DNA from: JAJPKK01 sp963800215
GTDB lineage: Bacteria; Pseudomonadota; Alphaproteobacteria; Rhizobiales; Xanthobacteraceae
NCBI GenBank assembly: GCA_963800215.1
Contig: CAWCZY010000003.1
Span: 1 to 64,000 of the forward strand
Reading direction: 5' to 3'
Length of the DNA: 64,000 bases
The first letter of the stretch is position 1, and the number at the start of each line of letters is the position of its first letter. Made by a program: the position numbers and the translations under genes. Below are positions 43,852-55,805 of this stretch, in pieces. The notes below the pieces were generated by a model. It made no database searches and was not told where the DNA came from. It was given only the letters and a program-made list of their open reading frames with translations.

Positions 43852-45771
43852 ATGTTCCCGTTTGCCAATTTCACCCCGCGGATGGCCCTCATCCTGGCCC
43901 ACGACCTCCTCGCGGCGGTCGCTGCCGTGCTGGCCGCGTTCTACATCCGTTTCGAGGGGCCCGGCCTCGCCGAGCGCTGGCATCTGCTGTTGCTGCTGCT
44001 GCCCGGCTTCGTCCTGTGTTCCGCCGGCGTGTTCTCGATCTTCGGGCTCTACAAGAACAAGTGGCGCTTCACGTCGCTGCCGGACCTGATGAACATCATC
44101 AAGGTCTCGACCGTCCTGGCGGTGATCCTGCTGGTGCTCGACTACGTGCTGCTGGCGCCGAACATCTACGGCACGTTCTTCTTCGGCAAGATCACCATCG
44201 CGCTGTATTGGTTCCTGCAGGTCTTCTTCCTGGCGGGGACGCGGATCGCCTATCGCTATTTCCGCTACACCCGCACGCTGCAGCACGCCCGCCGCGGCGA
44301 TCTCGCCCCGACCCTCGTGCTCGGGCCGGCGGCCGATGCCGAGGTGCTGCTGCGCGGCATCGAGAGCGGCGCGGTGAAGCGGATCCAGGCGGTCGGCATC
44401 CTGTCGCAGTCGCGCGCCGACCGCAGCCAGTCGATCCGCGGCATCCCGGTGCAGGGCGATTTCGACGACCTCGAGCGTGTCGTGCAGGACCTCGCCGACC
44501 GCGGCACCGTCGTCACCCGCCTGGTGATGACGCCGACCGCGCTGGCGCCGGAGATGAAGCCGGAGACGATCTTGACGCGGGCGCGCCGGCTCGGCCTGAC
44601 GCCGAGCCGGATGCCCTCCCTGGAGGGCGGGGAGGCGCTCCGGCTCGCTCCCGTCGCCGTCGAGGACCTGCTGCTGCGTCCGAGCGCGAAGATCGACTAC
44701 CAGCGCCTGGAGGCCTTCGTGCGCGGCAAGTCGGCGGTGGTCACCGGTGGCGGCGGATCGATCGGGGCGGAAATCTGCGACCGGCTCGCCACCCACGGCA
44801 TCGAGCGCCTGATGGTGATCGAGAATTCGGAGCCCGCCCTCCATGCCGTGCTGGAGGCGCTCGCCGCCAAGGATTCCGGCGCCAAGATCGACGGCCGCAT
44901 CGCCGACATCCGCGACCGCGAGCGCGTGACCCGGCTCATCAAGCAGTTCAAGCCCGACATCGTCTTCCATGCCGCCGCCCTCAAGCACGTGCCGCTGCTG
45001 GAACGGGATTGGGACGAGGGGATCAAGACCAACGTGTTCGGTTCGATCAACGTGGCCGATGCCGCCGTCGCCGCCGGCGCCACGGCGATGGTGATGATAT
45101 CGACCGACAAGGCGATCGAGCCGATCTCGATGCTGGGTGCGACCAAGCGGCTGGCCGAGATGTACTGCCAGGCGCTCGACGGCGATTTCCGTGCCCGCGC
45201 CGCCGCCCCCACCGCCACGCGTGCGCCGATGCGGCTGATCGCGGTGCGGTTCGGCAACGTGCTGGCGTCGAACGGCTCGGTGGTGCCGAAATTCAAGGCC
45301 CAGATCGAGAACGGCGGCCCGGTCACCGTCACCCATCCCGACATGGTGCGCTATTTCATGACCATCCGCGAGGCTTGCGACCTCGTGGTCACCGCCGCAT
45401 CCCATGCGCTGGGGCCGCAAGCCGCCGACGTGTCGGTCTATGTCCTCAACATGGGCCAGCCGGTGAAGATCGTCGACCTCGCCGAGCGCATGATCCGGCT
45501 GTCCGGCCTCGAGCCGGGCCGGGATATCGAGATCGTGTTCAGCGGCATTCGCCCCGGCGAGCGCCTGAACGAGGTGCTGTTCGCCGCCGACGAGCCGACC
45601 GCCGACATCGGCGTCGCGGGCATCGTCGCCGCGCGCCCGGTCAATCCGGCGCTCGATACGTTGCGGGCGTGGCTTGCCGCCCTGGAGCAGGGCCTCGGCC
45701 GCGACGACCGCGAGGCGATATACCGCGTGCTGCGCGATGCGGTGCCGGGGTTCCGGAAAGAGGCGGTGTAG
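43852..45771 (+). CDS. CapD/FlaA1-like nucleotide-sugar epimerase/dehydratase (membrane-anchored)
   Basis: 639 residues. Four N-terminal transmembrane helices (residues about 10-130) precede a first Rossmann-like CoA-binding region (LVLGPAADAEVLLRGI). The catalytic SDR domain follows: SAVVTGGGGSIGAEICDRLA, HAAALKHVPLLERDWDEGIK, ISTDKAIEPISMLGATKRLA and VRYFMTIREACDLVVTAASH. The catalytic Tyr is replaced by Met-Leu-Gly in SMLGATKR, as in other inverting 4,6-dehydratases of the WbpM/PglF group. It makes a keto-deoxy-sugar for surface polysaccharide, closing the cluster. ATG 43852 is supported by homologue N-termini. Intact, no frameshift. Confidence 0.92.
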   Translation: MFPFANFTPRMALILAHDLLAAVAAVLAAFYIRFEGPGLAERWHLLLLLLPGFVLCSAGVFSIFGLYKNKWRFTSLPDLMNIIKVSTVLAVILLVLDYVLLAPNIYGTFFFGKITIALYWFLQVFFLAGTRIAYRYFRYTRTLQHARRGDLAPTLVLGPAADAEVLLRGIESGAVKRIQAVGILSQSRADRSQSIRGIPVQGDFDDLERVVQDLADRGTVVTRLVMTPTALAPEMKPETILTRARRLGLTPSRMPSLEGGEALRLAPVAVEDLLLRPSAKIDYQRLEAFVRGKSAVVTGGGGSIGAEICDRLATHGIERLMVIENSEPALHAVLEALAAKDSGAKIDGRIADIRDRERVTRLIKQFKPDIVFHAAALKHVPLLERDWDEGIKTNVFGSINVADAAVAAGATAMVMISTDKAIEPISMLGATKRLAEMYCQALDGDFRARAAAPTATRAPMRLIAVRFGNVLASNGSVVPKFKAQIENGGPVTVTHPDMVRYFMTIREACDLVVTAASHALGPQAADVSVYVLNMGQPVKIVDLAERMIRLSGLEPGRDIEIVFSGIRPGERLNEVLFAADEPTADIGVAGIVAARPVNPALDTLRAWLAALEQGLGRDDREAIYRVLRDAVPGFRKEAV

Positions 45772-45895
45772 GAGGAAGCGGGTCTTCCGTGCTCGAGCTT
45801 GGCGTCGCATCCAGGTTTCCACCAAACCTGATACTCATGATGTCGCCGTATGGTACAAAGGTGCGCTTCGTCGAAGAAGAAGAAGGAGCTGTGAC

Positions 45896-47113
45896 ATGGG
45901 AAGGGACGTCTTCACGGGCGCGGCGTTGGCGGCTGCCGCATGGGCGGCCTTTCTCTGCGGATCCGGGTTCGAGACAACTGCCGCGCAAGACCAGAAATCG
46001 GGTGCGGCTCCGGTGCTGCCGGTCTTCGAAGTCGATTCCCATTTCCCGACCATGCCGGACCACCTGCTGCTCGGTGGCGTCGGCGGAGCGACCGCGGATT
46101 CCCACGGCAATATCTGGGTGTTTCACCGCCCGCACACGCTCGAAGAGGGAAACGTGACGGAGAACGGTTACGTTCCCGCTCCGCCCGTCGTCGAGTTCAG
46201 CGACACCGGCCGGTACATCCAGGGATGGGGTGGCCCGGCGAAAGGGGCGCCGTACGAGTGGTTCAATCGCGGCGGATTGCATGCGGCGTTCGCGGAGTGC
46301 GCATCCTGCACGGCCGAACGCCGCACCAATGGCGATGGACGTCCCGGGAGCGGCGAGCACGGCATCGCCGTGGATGCCGACGACAACGTCTGGCTGACGG
46401 GCAACGGCAATGGCGACGGGCAAATCCTCAAGTTCACCCGGGACGGGAAATTCCTGCTCCAGATCGGCAAGGGCGGCGTCACCGTCGACAGCAACAACAC
46501 CGAGCATCTGAGCCGGCCGGCGGGAATCACCGTCTATCCGAAGACCAACGAGGTGTTCGTGGCCGATGGGTACGGCAACCGCCGCGTGATCGTTTTCGAC
46601 GCCGAGACCGGCGCGTACAAGCGCCACTGGGGCGCCTATGGCAACAAGCCGGACGACAAGGCCTCGAAGGCGCGCCAAGCCGCCGGTCCGGGGCCGCAGC
46701 AGTTCAATACGCCGCACGGCATCGCGGTCTCCAATGACGGCATCGTGTACGTGTCGGATCGCGCCAACAACCGCGTCCAGTCGTTCCAGCTGGACGGCAC
46801 CTTCCTGAAGGAAGGGTTCATCAAACGTGAATCGCGGGGAACCGGCACCGCGTTCGGCGTTGCGCTCTCGGCCGATCCGCAGCAGCGTTTCGTCTACATC
46901 GCAGACGGCTCGAACGAGCGTATCGCAATCCTCGATCGCACGTCGCTCGAAGAGATCGGCCACATCGGCGGCCCCGGGCGCAAGGCGGGTGAGTTTTTCC
47001 ATCTGCACAGCCTCGGCGTCGATCCCAGCGGCAATCTCGTGACCGGCGAGTCACAGGGCTACCGCGTGCAGAAGTTCGTCTACAAGGGCCTGTCGACCAC
47101 CGCGTCCCGATAG
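45896..47113 (+). CDS. Secreted NHL-repeat protein
   Basis: 405 residues. Signal peptide MGRDVFTGAALAAAAWAAFL. The rest is a beta-propeller with NHL repeats: GGVGGATADSHGNIWVFHRP, EHGIAVDADDNVWLTGNGN, VFVADGYGNRRVIVFDAETG, TPHGIAVSNDGIVYVSDRAN and GNLVTGESQGYRVQKFVYKG. CASCTAERR is the only cysteine pair. Peptidyl-alpha-hydroxyglycine lyase-like proteins share this fold, but no catalytic metal site can be assigned. ATG 45896 follows GAAGGAGCTGTGAC. The gene is separate from the polysaccharide cluster, with about 120 bp between. Confidence 0.85.
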   Translation: MGRDVFTGAALAAAAWAAFLCGSGFETTAAQDQKSGAAPVLPVFEVDSHFPTMPDHLLLGGVGGATADSHGNIWVFHRPHTLEEGNVTENGYVPAPPVVEFSDTGRYIQGWGGPAKGAPYEWFNRGGLHAAFAECASCTAERRTNGDGRPGSGEHGIAVDADDNVWLTGNGNGDGQILKFTRDGKFLLQIGKGGVTVDSNNTEHLSRPAGITVYPKTNEVFVADGYGNRRVIVFDAETGAYKRHWGAYGNKPDDKASKARQAAGPGPQQFNTPHGIAVSNDGIVYVSDRANNRVQSFQLDGTFLKEGFIKRESRGTGTAFGVALSADPQQRFVYIADGSNERIAILDRTSLEEIGHIGGPGRKAGEFFHLHSLGVDPSGNLVTGESQGYRVQKFVYKGLSTTASR

Positions 47114-47195
47114 GTTCCGCGGCGGCGGCAGTTCAAACCGGGACACGGCCGGCGCGTGACGCCGGTGACGGATTGAGCTAATCGGAACGTCACCG

Positions 47196-48014
47196 ATGGC
47201 CACGATCGAGACCAGTTCCCCCGCCGCCCTTCCCGCCGCGCCGCCGGCGCGCCCGTCGGAGCCGCTGTCGGTGCGGCGTTTCGCCGGGCTGCTGTCGATC
47301 CTGGGCGGGCTCGCCTTGTGGGAGCTGGTGAGCCGCTTCCTGGTCGCCAACTCGCTGTTCCTGGCCGCCCCGACCCAGATCATCGCGGCGATCTATTCGC
47401 TCGCGAAGAGCGGAGAATTGTGGCCCCACATCTGGATCAGCACGGTCGAGTTCGTGCTCGGCTATGTCATCGCCAGCGTCCTCGGCATCCTCGTCGGCAT
47501 GGCGATGGCGGAGAGCGAGGTCGCCAAGAAGGCGCTGCAGCCCTGGATCTCCGGCCTCTATGCGACGCCGACCATCGCGCTGGCGCCGCTGTTCATCCTG
47601 TGGCTCGGGATCGGCATCTGGTCGAAGGTGCTGGTGGTGATCTTCCTGGTGCTGTTCCCGGTCGCCATCAATACCGAGGCCGGCCTGCGCACCACCAGCC
47701 CCCGGCTGATCGAGATGCTGCGCAGCTTCGGCGCGACGCCGCGGCAGATTTTCTTCAAGCTGTCGCTGCCCTCGGCGACGCCGTTCATCCTCACCGGGCT
47801 CAAGCTCGGCATCGGCCGCGGCCTGATCGGCGTCGTGGTCGCCGAGCTATTCGGTTCTCGGGCCGGCCTAGGCCGGCTGATCAGCCAGTCCGCCGACGCC
47901 TTCAACATGCCGGAGCTGTTCGCCGGGGTGGTCATCCTCGCCGTCGCCGGCATCGCCATGACGGCGGGCTTCAGCCGGCTGGAGCGCCGGCTGGTGCCGT
48001 GGACCCGGGATTGA
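47196..48014 (+). CDS. ABC transporter permease (SsuC/TauC type)
   Basis: 272 residues with six transmembrane helices. It has FLAAPTQIIAAIYSLAKSGE, HIWISTVEFVLGYVIASVLG, ALAPLFILWLGIGIWSKVLV and the EAA loop (MLRSFGATPRQIFFKLSLPS) that meets the ATPase, followed by ATPFILTGLKLGIGRGLIGV and VVVAELFGSRAGLGRLI. Family relatives import sulfonates, taurine, nitrate, thiamine precursors or pyrimidine-like compounds. The ATPase gene starts four bases after the stop. No solute-binding protein gene adjoins, so the ligand is open. Confidence 0.92.
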   Translation: MATIETSSPAALPAAPPARPSEPLSVRRFAGLLSILGGLALWELVSRFLVANSLFLAAPTQIIAAIYSLAKSGELWPHIWISTVEFVLGYVIASVLGILVGMAMAESEVAKKALQPWISGLYATPTIALAPLFILWLGIGIWSKVLVVIFLVLFPVAINTEAGLRTTSPRLIEMLRSFGATPRQIFFKLSLPSATPFILTGLKLGIGRGLIGVVVAELFGSRAGLGRLISQSADAFNMPELFAGVVILAVAGIAMTAGFSRLERRLVPWTRD

Positions 48015-48018
48015 CCCC

Positions 48019-48801
48019 ATGAGCGAAGCCGCCAAGCTTTCCATCAAGGCCCTGAGCAAGCGCTTCGGCGACCTCGAGGTGCTGCGCGACATCAATGCCG
48101 GGATCGCCCATGGCGAGTTCATCTCCCTGGTCGGCCCCAGCGGTTGCGGCAAGACCACCTTGCTGCGCATCGTCGCCGGGCTCGAAGCGGCGAGCGCCGG
48201 CGAGGTCCTGCTCGACGGCCGCGCGGTGCGCGGTCCCGGCGGCGACCGCGGCTTCGTGTTCCAGAGCGACAACCTGCTGCCGTGGCGCAGCGTGTTCGAC
48301 AACGCCATGATCGGCCCGGAGGTCGCCGGCCGCGCCGGCCCGGCGGAAAAGAGCCGCACCCGCGACCTGCTCAAGTTGGTCGGCCTCGAGGGTTTCGAGG
48401 ACTATTTTCCGCGCCAGCTCTCCGGCGGCATGCGCCAGCGCGTCAACCTCGCCCGCGCGCTCGCCATCGACCCGCAAATCCTGCTGATGGACGAGCCGTT
48501 CTCCGCACTCGATGCCCAGACCCGCGAGATCATGCAGACCGAGCTGCTGCGCATCTGGGAAAAGGGGCGCAAGACCGTGCTGTTCGTCACCCACCAGATC
48601 GACGAGGCGGTGTTCCTGTCCGACCGCGTGCTCGTGCTGGCGCGGCGCCCGGGCCGCATCCAGGAAACGGTCTCGATCGCATTGCCTCGCCCGCGCACCC
48701 TCGCCGTCAAGCGCACGGCGGAATTCGTCGCCTATGTCGACCGCATCTGGCGCCTGATCGAAGACGACGTACGCGCCAGCGTGATCGAGGAGCATGCATA
48801 A
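48019..48801 (+). CDS. ABC transporter ATP-binding protein (SsuB/TauB type)
   Basis: 260 residues. Walker A is VGPSGCGKTTLLRIVAGLEA, Q-loop is GFVFQSDNLLPWRS, signature is RQLSGGMRQRVNLARALAID, Walker B is ILLMDEPFSALDAQT and the switch histidine is VLFVTHQIDEAVFLSD. It energises the permease encoded directly upstream. The 4-bp spacing suggests strict co-expression. Its last gene neighbour is a small exported ORF, then the convergent oxoprolinase gene. Confidence 0.94.
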   Translation: MSEAAKLSIKALSKRFGDLEVLRDINAGIAHGEFISLVGPSGCGKTTLLRIVAGLEAASAGEVLLDGRAVRGPGGDRGFVFQSDNLLPWRSVFDNAMIGPEVAGRAGPAEKSRTRDLLKLVGLEGFEDYFPRQLSGGMRQRVNLARALAIDPQILLMDEPFSALDAQTREIMQTELLRIWEKGRKTVLFVTHQIDEAVFLSDRVLVLARRPGRIQETVSIALPRPRTLAVKRTAEFVAYVDRIWRLIEDDVRASVIEEHA

Positions 48802-48897
48802 TTCGTCGAAAGGATCGCTTTTTTGCGTCCTGACATGAACCTCCAGGAGCCGGGCCGAGACACAAGCCAATATCGGCCCATGCCTGGAGACGCTGCC

Positions 48898-49150
48898 ATG
48901 ACCCGGTTCCGTACCCGCCTTCTCACCGCTGCCGGAGTGACGGCAGTGTTGTTCGCGGGCGCGCTGCTGGCGGCGATGCAATCCGCCGAACTCACAGCCG
49001 ATGCGCGCCGGCGGGGCCGATTCGGGCCTGCCCGCCGCCTGCGCCCGCGCGGCCGAGCCCGGCCCACGGATGTGGGCCGATGACGGCTATTACCAGACCG
49101 AATACGCCGCCCGCCGCCGTTGCGATCCCGCCGCTGCGGTCGTGCAGTAA
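48898..49150 (+). CDS. Small exported protein (one apparent frameshift)
   Basis: It starts MTRFRTRLLTAAGVTAVLFA, a signal peptide, then MQSAELTADA. The printed frame becomes arginine/proline-rich after about 49010. A one-base shift gives the more protein-like GADSGLPAACARAAEPGPRM and WADDGYYQTEYAARRRCDPA ending at TAA 49150. This composite (about 83 residues, two cysteines) resembles small periplasmic proteins of Hyphomicrobiales, but I know no named family. The evidence is codon pattern and signal peptide only. Confidence 0.5.
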
Positions 49151-49161
49151 CCTCTATCTCA

Positions 49162-52881
<3,720 letters not shown>

Positions 52882-53018
52882 TGTCCTGCCGTGCTGCCTC
52901 ATGTTCCAATGGCTGCAAACCGGTTCTCTTATTCGGTCCGGGGGCGAATTACCATTGGACAACAGGTGGGCCGGATGGTCGGCTGGCGTCGCGCGAGAGC
53001 GTTTTCGTATACCTTGCT

Positions 53019-53097
53019 GTCATCACCCGGCTTGACCGGGCGATCCAGTAAACACCGACCGGGCGTACTGGATTGCCCGGTCAAGCCGGGCAATGAC
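53019..53097. repeat. Dispersed palindromic intergenic repeat, copy 3
   Basis: GTCATCACCCGGCTTGACCG at the left and CCCGGTCAAGCCGGGCAATG at the right, with CCAGTAAACACCGACCGGGC between them. It is nearly the same as copies 1 and 2. It lies in the divergent promoter region between the oxoprolinase and the DUF1445 gene, 24 bp before the latter's ATG. Confidence 0.85.
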
Positions 53098-53121
53098 ACC
53101 GATAGGGTCGGGAGAGCGAAC

Positions 53122-53928
53122 ATGCAGGCCGTCGATCGAAAGGCGGACGCGCCGGCGACCGGTCTCGACGTGCGCATGGCGTGCCGGTCCGGCGGATTTA
53201 CCGGCCACACAACCGGGCTCGCCCATGGCTTCGTACAGGGCAATCTCGCCATCCTGCCGCGCGACTGGGCCGAGGACTTCCTGCGCTACTGCACCGCCAA
53301 TCCGAAGGCCTGCCCGGTGCTCGGCGTGTCCGATCCGGGTAGCCCGCACATCGCCGCGCTGGGCGCCGACCTCGACATCCGCACCGACCTGCCGCGCTAC
53401 CGGGTGTGGCGGGACGGCGAGCTTGCGGGCGAGCCGACCGAGATCGGCGCGGTGTGGCGCGACGATCTCGTGGCCTTCGTGATCGGCTGCTCCTTCACCT
53501 TCGAGGAGCCGCTGCTGCAATCGGGCATCGCGCTGCGCCACCTCGACCACGGCTGCAATGTCTCGATGTACCGCACCAACATCGCGACCCGGCGCGCCGG
53601 CCGCTTTCACGGGCCGATGGTGGTGTCGATGCGCCCGCTGCGGCCGGCCGACGCCATCCGCGCCATCCAGATCACGTCGCGGCTGCCGGCCGCCCACGGC
53701 GCGCCGGTCCATATCGGCCATCCCGCCAGCATCGGCATCGCCGATCTCGCCAGGCCCGATTACGGCGACGCGGTGCCCATCGCGGCCGACGAGCTGCCGG
53801 TGTTCTGGGCCTGCGGGGTGACGCCGCAAGCCGCCATCGCGGCCGCGCGGCCGCCCTTCGCCATCACCCACGCGCCGGGCGCGATGCTGGTGACGGACCT
53901 GAGGAACACCGAGCTTGCGGCGTTTTGA
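53122..53928 (+). CDS. DUF1445 / D-glutamate cyclase-like hydro-lyase
   Basis: 268 residues. DUF1445 landmarks: VRMACRSGGFTGHTTGLAHG, FVQGNLAILPRDWAEDFLRY, CPVLGVSDPGSP, FVIGCSFTFEEPLLQSGIAL, CNVSMYRTNIATRRAGRFHG, VVSMRPLRPADAIRAIQITS, VFWACGVTPQAAIAAARPPF and ITHAPGAMLVTDLRN. The mammalian homologue (D-glutamate cyclase) interconverts D-glutamate and 5-oxo-D-proline. The gene is divergent from a 5-oxoprolinase, which consumes 5-oxoproline, and this pairing supports a shared pathway. Cytoplasmic. Confidence 0.9.
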   Translation: MQAVDRKADAPATGLDVRMACRSGGFTGHTTGLAHGFVQGNLAILPRDWAEDFLRYCTANPKACPVLGVSDPGSPHIAALGADLDIRTDLPRYRVWRDGELAGEPTEIGAVWRDDLVAFVIGCSFTFEEPLLQSGIALRHLDHGCNVSMYRTNIATRRAGRFHGPMVVSMRPLRPADAIRAIQITSRLPAAHGAPVHIGHPASIGIADLARPDYGDAVPIAADELPVFWACGVTPQAAIAAARPPFAITHAPGAMLVTDLRNTELAAF

Positions 53929-53969
53929 GCCGCGTCCGTCATCGCCGATCCTCTTGTCAACCGTTCTAT

Positions 53970-53987
53970 GGTAACGTACCTGTTACA
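53970..53987. promoter_or_regulatory. Likely ArsR operator 1 (GTAAC-N6-GTTAC)
   Basis: GTAAC GTACCT GTTAC is a palindrome with 6-bp spacer ending five bases before ATG 53992. The same spacing (GTAAC ATTGAT GTTAC) lies at 54711-54726 before the second SRPBCC gene. Position at the start codon of the arsR gene suggests autoregulation. The overlap also argues that the longer ATG at 53968 is not the true start. Confidence 0.7.
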
Positions 53988-53991
53988 TACC

Positions 53992-54279
53992 ATGCATGCC
54001 CTCGACGCTCTCGGAAGCCCCGTCCGGCGCGCTATCCTGTGCGAGTTGCGCGCGCGGCCTCTTTCGGTCGGAGAGATCGCGGCAAGACTGCCGGTGAGCC
54101 GGCCGGCGGTGTCGCGCCACTTGCGCGCGCTGGAGGAGGCGGGTCTCGTGCGAGCGCGCGAGGAGGGGACCCGCAATATCTATTCGGTGCATATGCAGGG
54201 CTTCGCCAGTGTCCGCGAATTCGTCGACGCGTTTTGGGACACGGCGCTGGCCCGCCTCCAGGAACTGGCCCGGCGATGA
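53992..54279 (+). CDS. ArsR-family transcriptional regulator
   Basis: 95 residues: MHALDALGSPVRRAILCELR, the winged-helix core PLSVGEIAARLPVSRPAVSR and HLRALEEAGLVRAREEGTRN with the YSVHMQGFASVREFVDAFWD tail. It has no metal-binding cysteine pair, so it is not an arsenic sensor; this branch usually accompanies SRPBCC/AHSA1 proteins, as here. No Shine-Dalgarno sequence is seen before ATG 53992, so initiation may be leaderless. The stop overlaps the next gene's ATG. Binding to the two GTAAC-N6-GTTAC palindromes is inferred. Confidence 0.88.
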   Translation: MHALDALGSPVRRAILCELRARPLSVGEIAARLPVSRPAVSRHLRALEEAGLVRAREEGTRNIYSVHMQGFASVREFVDAFWDTALARLQELARR

Positions 54280-54695
54280 TGGTCAAGTCTGTCGTGCTGC
54301 CCCTGCCGCCGCGCGCAGCGTTCGAGCTGTTCACTGGAAGAGCAAGCGATTGGTGGCCCACCAGCCGTCGCCACACTCACGACCCGGAGAGTGAGATATT
54401 CCTGCTCGAGGATGGACGATTTTATGAACGCGCACGCGACGGGTACGAAGTCGAACTCGGCCACATTCGATCGTGGGAATTCCCGCACCGTATCCTGATC
54501 GATTTCTTCATTGCGACCGGCCCCGAAAAGCCGACCGAGGTCGAGATAACATTCGCTGCCGAGGAGGGCGGCACCCGCGTGATGGTCACTCACCGGCCGA
54601 AGCCCGAAAGCGAGGATCTGTGGGCGGAGCGGGTGCCGCGATACGACCAGGCCTGGGACCTCGCGCTGGCGGCGTTATTACGGGCGGCGGCTTAG
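54276..54695 (+). CDS. SRPBCC/AHSA1-family protein 1
   Basis: 139 residues: MMVKSVVLPLPPRAAFELFT, RASDWWPTSRRHTHDPESEI, FYERARDGYEVELGHIRSWE and ILIDFFIATGPEKPTEVEIT, VMVTHRPKPESEDLWAERVP. This is a START-like hydrophobic cavity fold of the AHSA1 group. It is translationally coupled to arsR. Members of this family next to ArsR regulators bind or modify hydrophobic ligands; the ligand is unknown. Confidence 0.87.
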   Translation: MMVKSVVLPLPPRAAFELFTGRASDWWPTSRRHTHDPESEIFLLEDGRFYERARDGYEVELGHIRSWEFPHRILIDFFIATGPEKPTEVEITFAAEEGGTRVMVTHRPKPESEDLWAERVPRYDQAWDLALAALLRAAA

Positions 54696-54710
54696 CAGCG
54701 CTTGCCATTC

Positions 54711-54726
54711 GTAACATTGATGTTAC
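54711..54726. promoter_or_regulatory. Likely ArsR operator 2 (perfect palindrome GTAACAT/ATGTTAC)
   Basis: GTAACAT and ATGTTAC are perfect arms separated by TG, equal to GTAAC-N6-GTTAC. It ends one base before the ATG of SRPBCC protein 2 (54728). Together with operator 1 it implies that the second SRPBCC gene has its own ArsR-controlled promoter or leaderless start. Confidence 0.7.
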
Positions 54727-54727
54727 C

Positions 54728-55162
54728 ATGAGCGGCATGAAGAGCTTCGCCGCCGCGATCGTGATTCAGGCTCGCGCCGAGACCGTCTGGGCACTGCTCA
54801 CGGACAGCGCCCGCTATCCGCAATGGAATTCGACCGTCGAGCGCGTCGAAGGGCGCATCGCGGCCGGCGAGAAGCTGAGCGTCTATACCAAGGCCAGCCC
54901 GGCGCGCGCGTTTCCGCTCCGCGTCACCGAATTCGCGCCCCCGGAAAGAATGACATGGACCGGCGGCATGCCGCTCGGACTTTTCACGGGCACCCGCCGA
55001 TACATGCTGGCACCGATATCGGCGGGCCAAGTCGAGTTTATCATGCATGAGGAGTTCGGCGGTCTGCTGGCGCCGCTGATCTCGCGTTCGATCCCCGATC
55101 TGCAACCGATGTTCGAAACATTTGCCGCCGATCTCAAACGCTGCGCCGAGGGTGTCGCATGA
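54728..55162 (+). CDS. SRPBCC-family protein 2
   Basis: 144 residues. A polyketide-cyclase/CoxG-like SRPBCC fold: AAAIVIQARAETVWALLTDS, ARYPQWNSTVERVEGRIAAG, KLSVYTKASPARAFPLRVTE, FAPPERMTWTGGMPLGLFTG, EFGGLLAPLISRSIPDLQPM. It is 32 bp after the AHSA1 gene, with an operator-like palindrome directly before its ATG. It probably shares ligand or pathway with its neighbour. Function unknown. Confidence 0.87.
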   Translation: MSGMKSFAAAIVIQARAETVWALLTDSARYPQWNSTVERVEGRIAAGEKLSVYTKASPARAFPLRVTEFAPPERMTWTGGMPLGLFTGTRRYMLAPISAGQVEFIMHEEFGGLLAPLISRSIPDLQPMFETFAADLKRCAEGVA

Positions 55163-55294
55163 GCAGGCCGAACGAGACCGCGATTCACCCAACTCTCAGC
55201 GGAGATCGAGCATCGCGCGCTGAAACAGTCCGATGAGAGGCTCAGGGTCGCGTCCGCGTTGCGCCGTTGAAATCACACCAGCTGGGGAGATGTC

Positions 55295-55687
55295 ATGACG
55301 ACCGATCTCAAATACCTTGCCCTTACCGCGATGCTTACGGCTGCGCTTTGGATCCCCTACGTCGTCGCGCAGGTGAAGACGAACGGCTTTCTTACTCCTC
55401 CAAATTATGTCGATCCCACCCCGCGACCCCTTCCATTGTGGGGCAAGCGCGCCGACCGCACCTATATCAATGCGGTGGAAGTCTTTGCGCCTTTCGCGGC
55501 GCTCGTGATCGTCGCCCAGGTCTCCGGCAAGGCCAATGGGATGACGGCATTCTGGGCGGCAAGTTTCTTCTGGCTGCGGCTGGCGCACGCCATCGTCTAT
55601 ATGGCGGCGATACCCTATGTGAGAACGCTGATCTTCACCTTGGGCTTCGTCTGCATCGTCGGGATCTTCTGGGAGGTGATCAAGTAA
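55295..55687 (+). CDS. MAPEG-family membrane protein
   Basis: 130 residues, four helices. Landmarks: LALTAMLTAALWIPYVVAQV, then the loop RADRTYINAVEVFAPFAALV, TAFWAASFFWLRLAHAIVYM and RTLIFTLGFVCIVGIFWEVI. MAPEG proteins include microsomal glutathione S-transferases; bacterial members are mostly uncharacterised. AAxVE-FAPFAALV matches the glutathione-binding helix region. GGGGAGATGTC precedes ATG 55295. It may belong to the detoxification-like ArsR/SRPBCC unit but has its own 130-bp leader. Confidence 0.87.
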   Translation: MTTDLKYLALTAMLTAALWIPYVVAQVKTNGFLTPPNYVDPTPRPLPLWGKRADRTYINAVEVFAPFAALVIVAQVSGKANGMTAFWAASFFWLRLAHAIVYMAAIPYVRTLIFTLGFVCIVGIFWEVIK

Positions 55688-55805
55688 CCGCGGGGAAGCG
55701 CGCCCGGTGGAGGGAGAAGTCACCCTTCGCCGGCTTCCGCTTCGGCGAGCTTGGCGCCCGAGCAACAGGGGGGGCGCGACCAGGCAAATGCGGCGGAAAC
55801 GCCGC

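Noticed and set aside
53992..54279. Arsenic resistance regulator
   Set aside because: No metal-binding cysteine pair and no ars genes nearby; the neighbours are SRPBCC genes.
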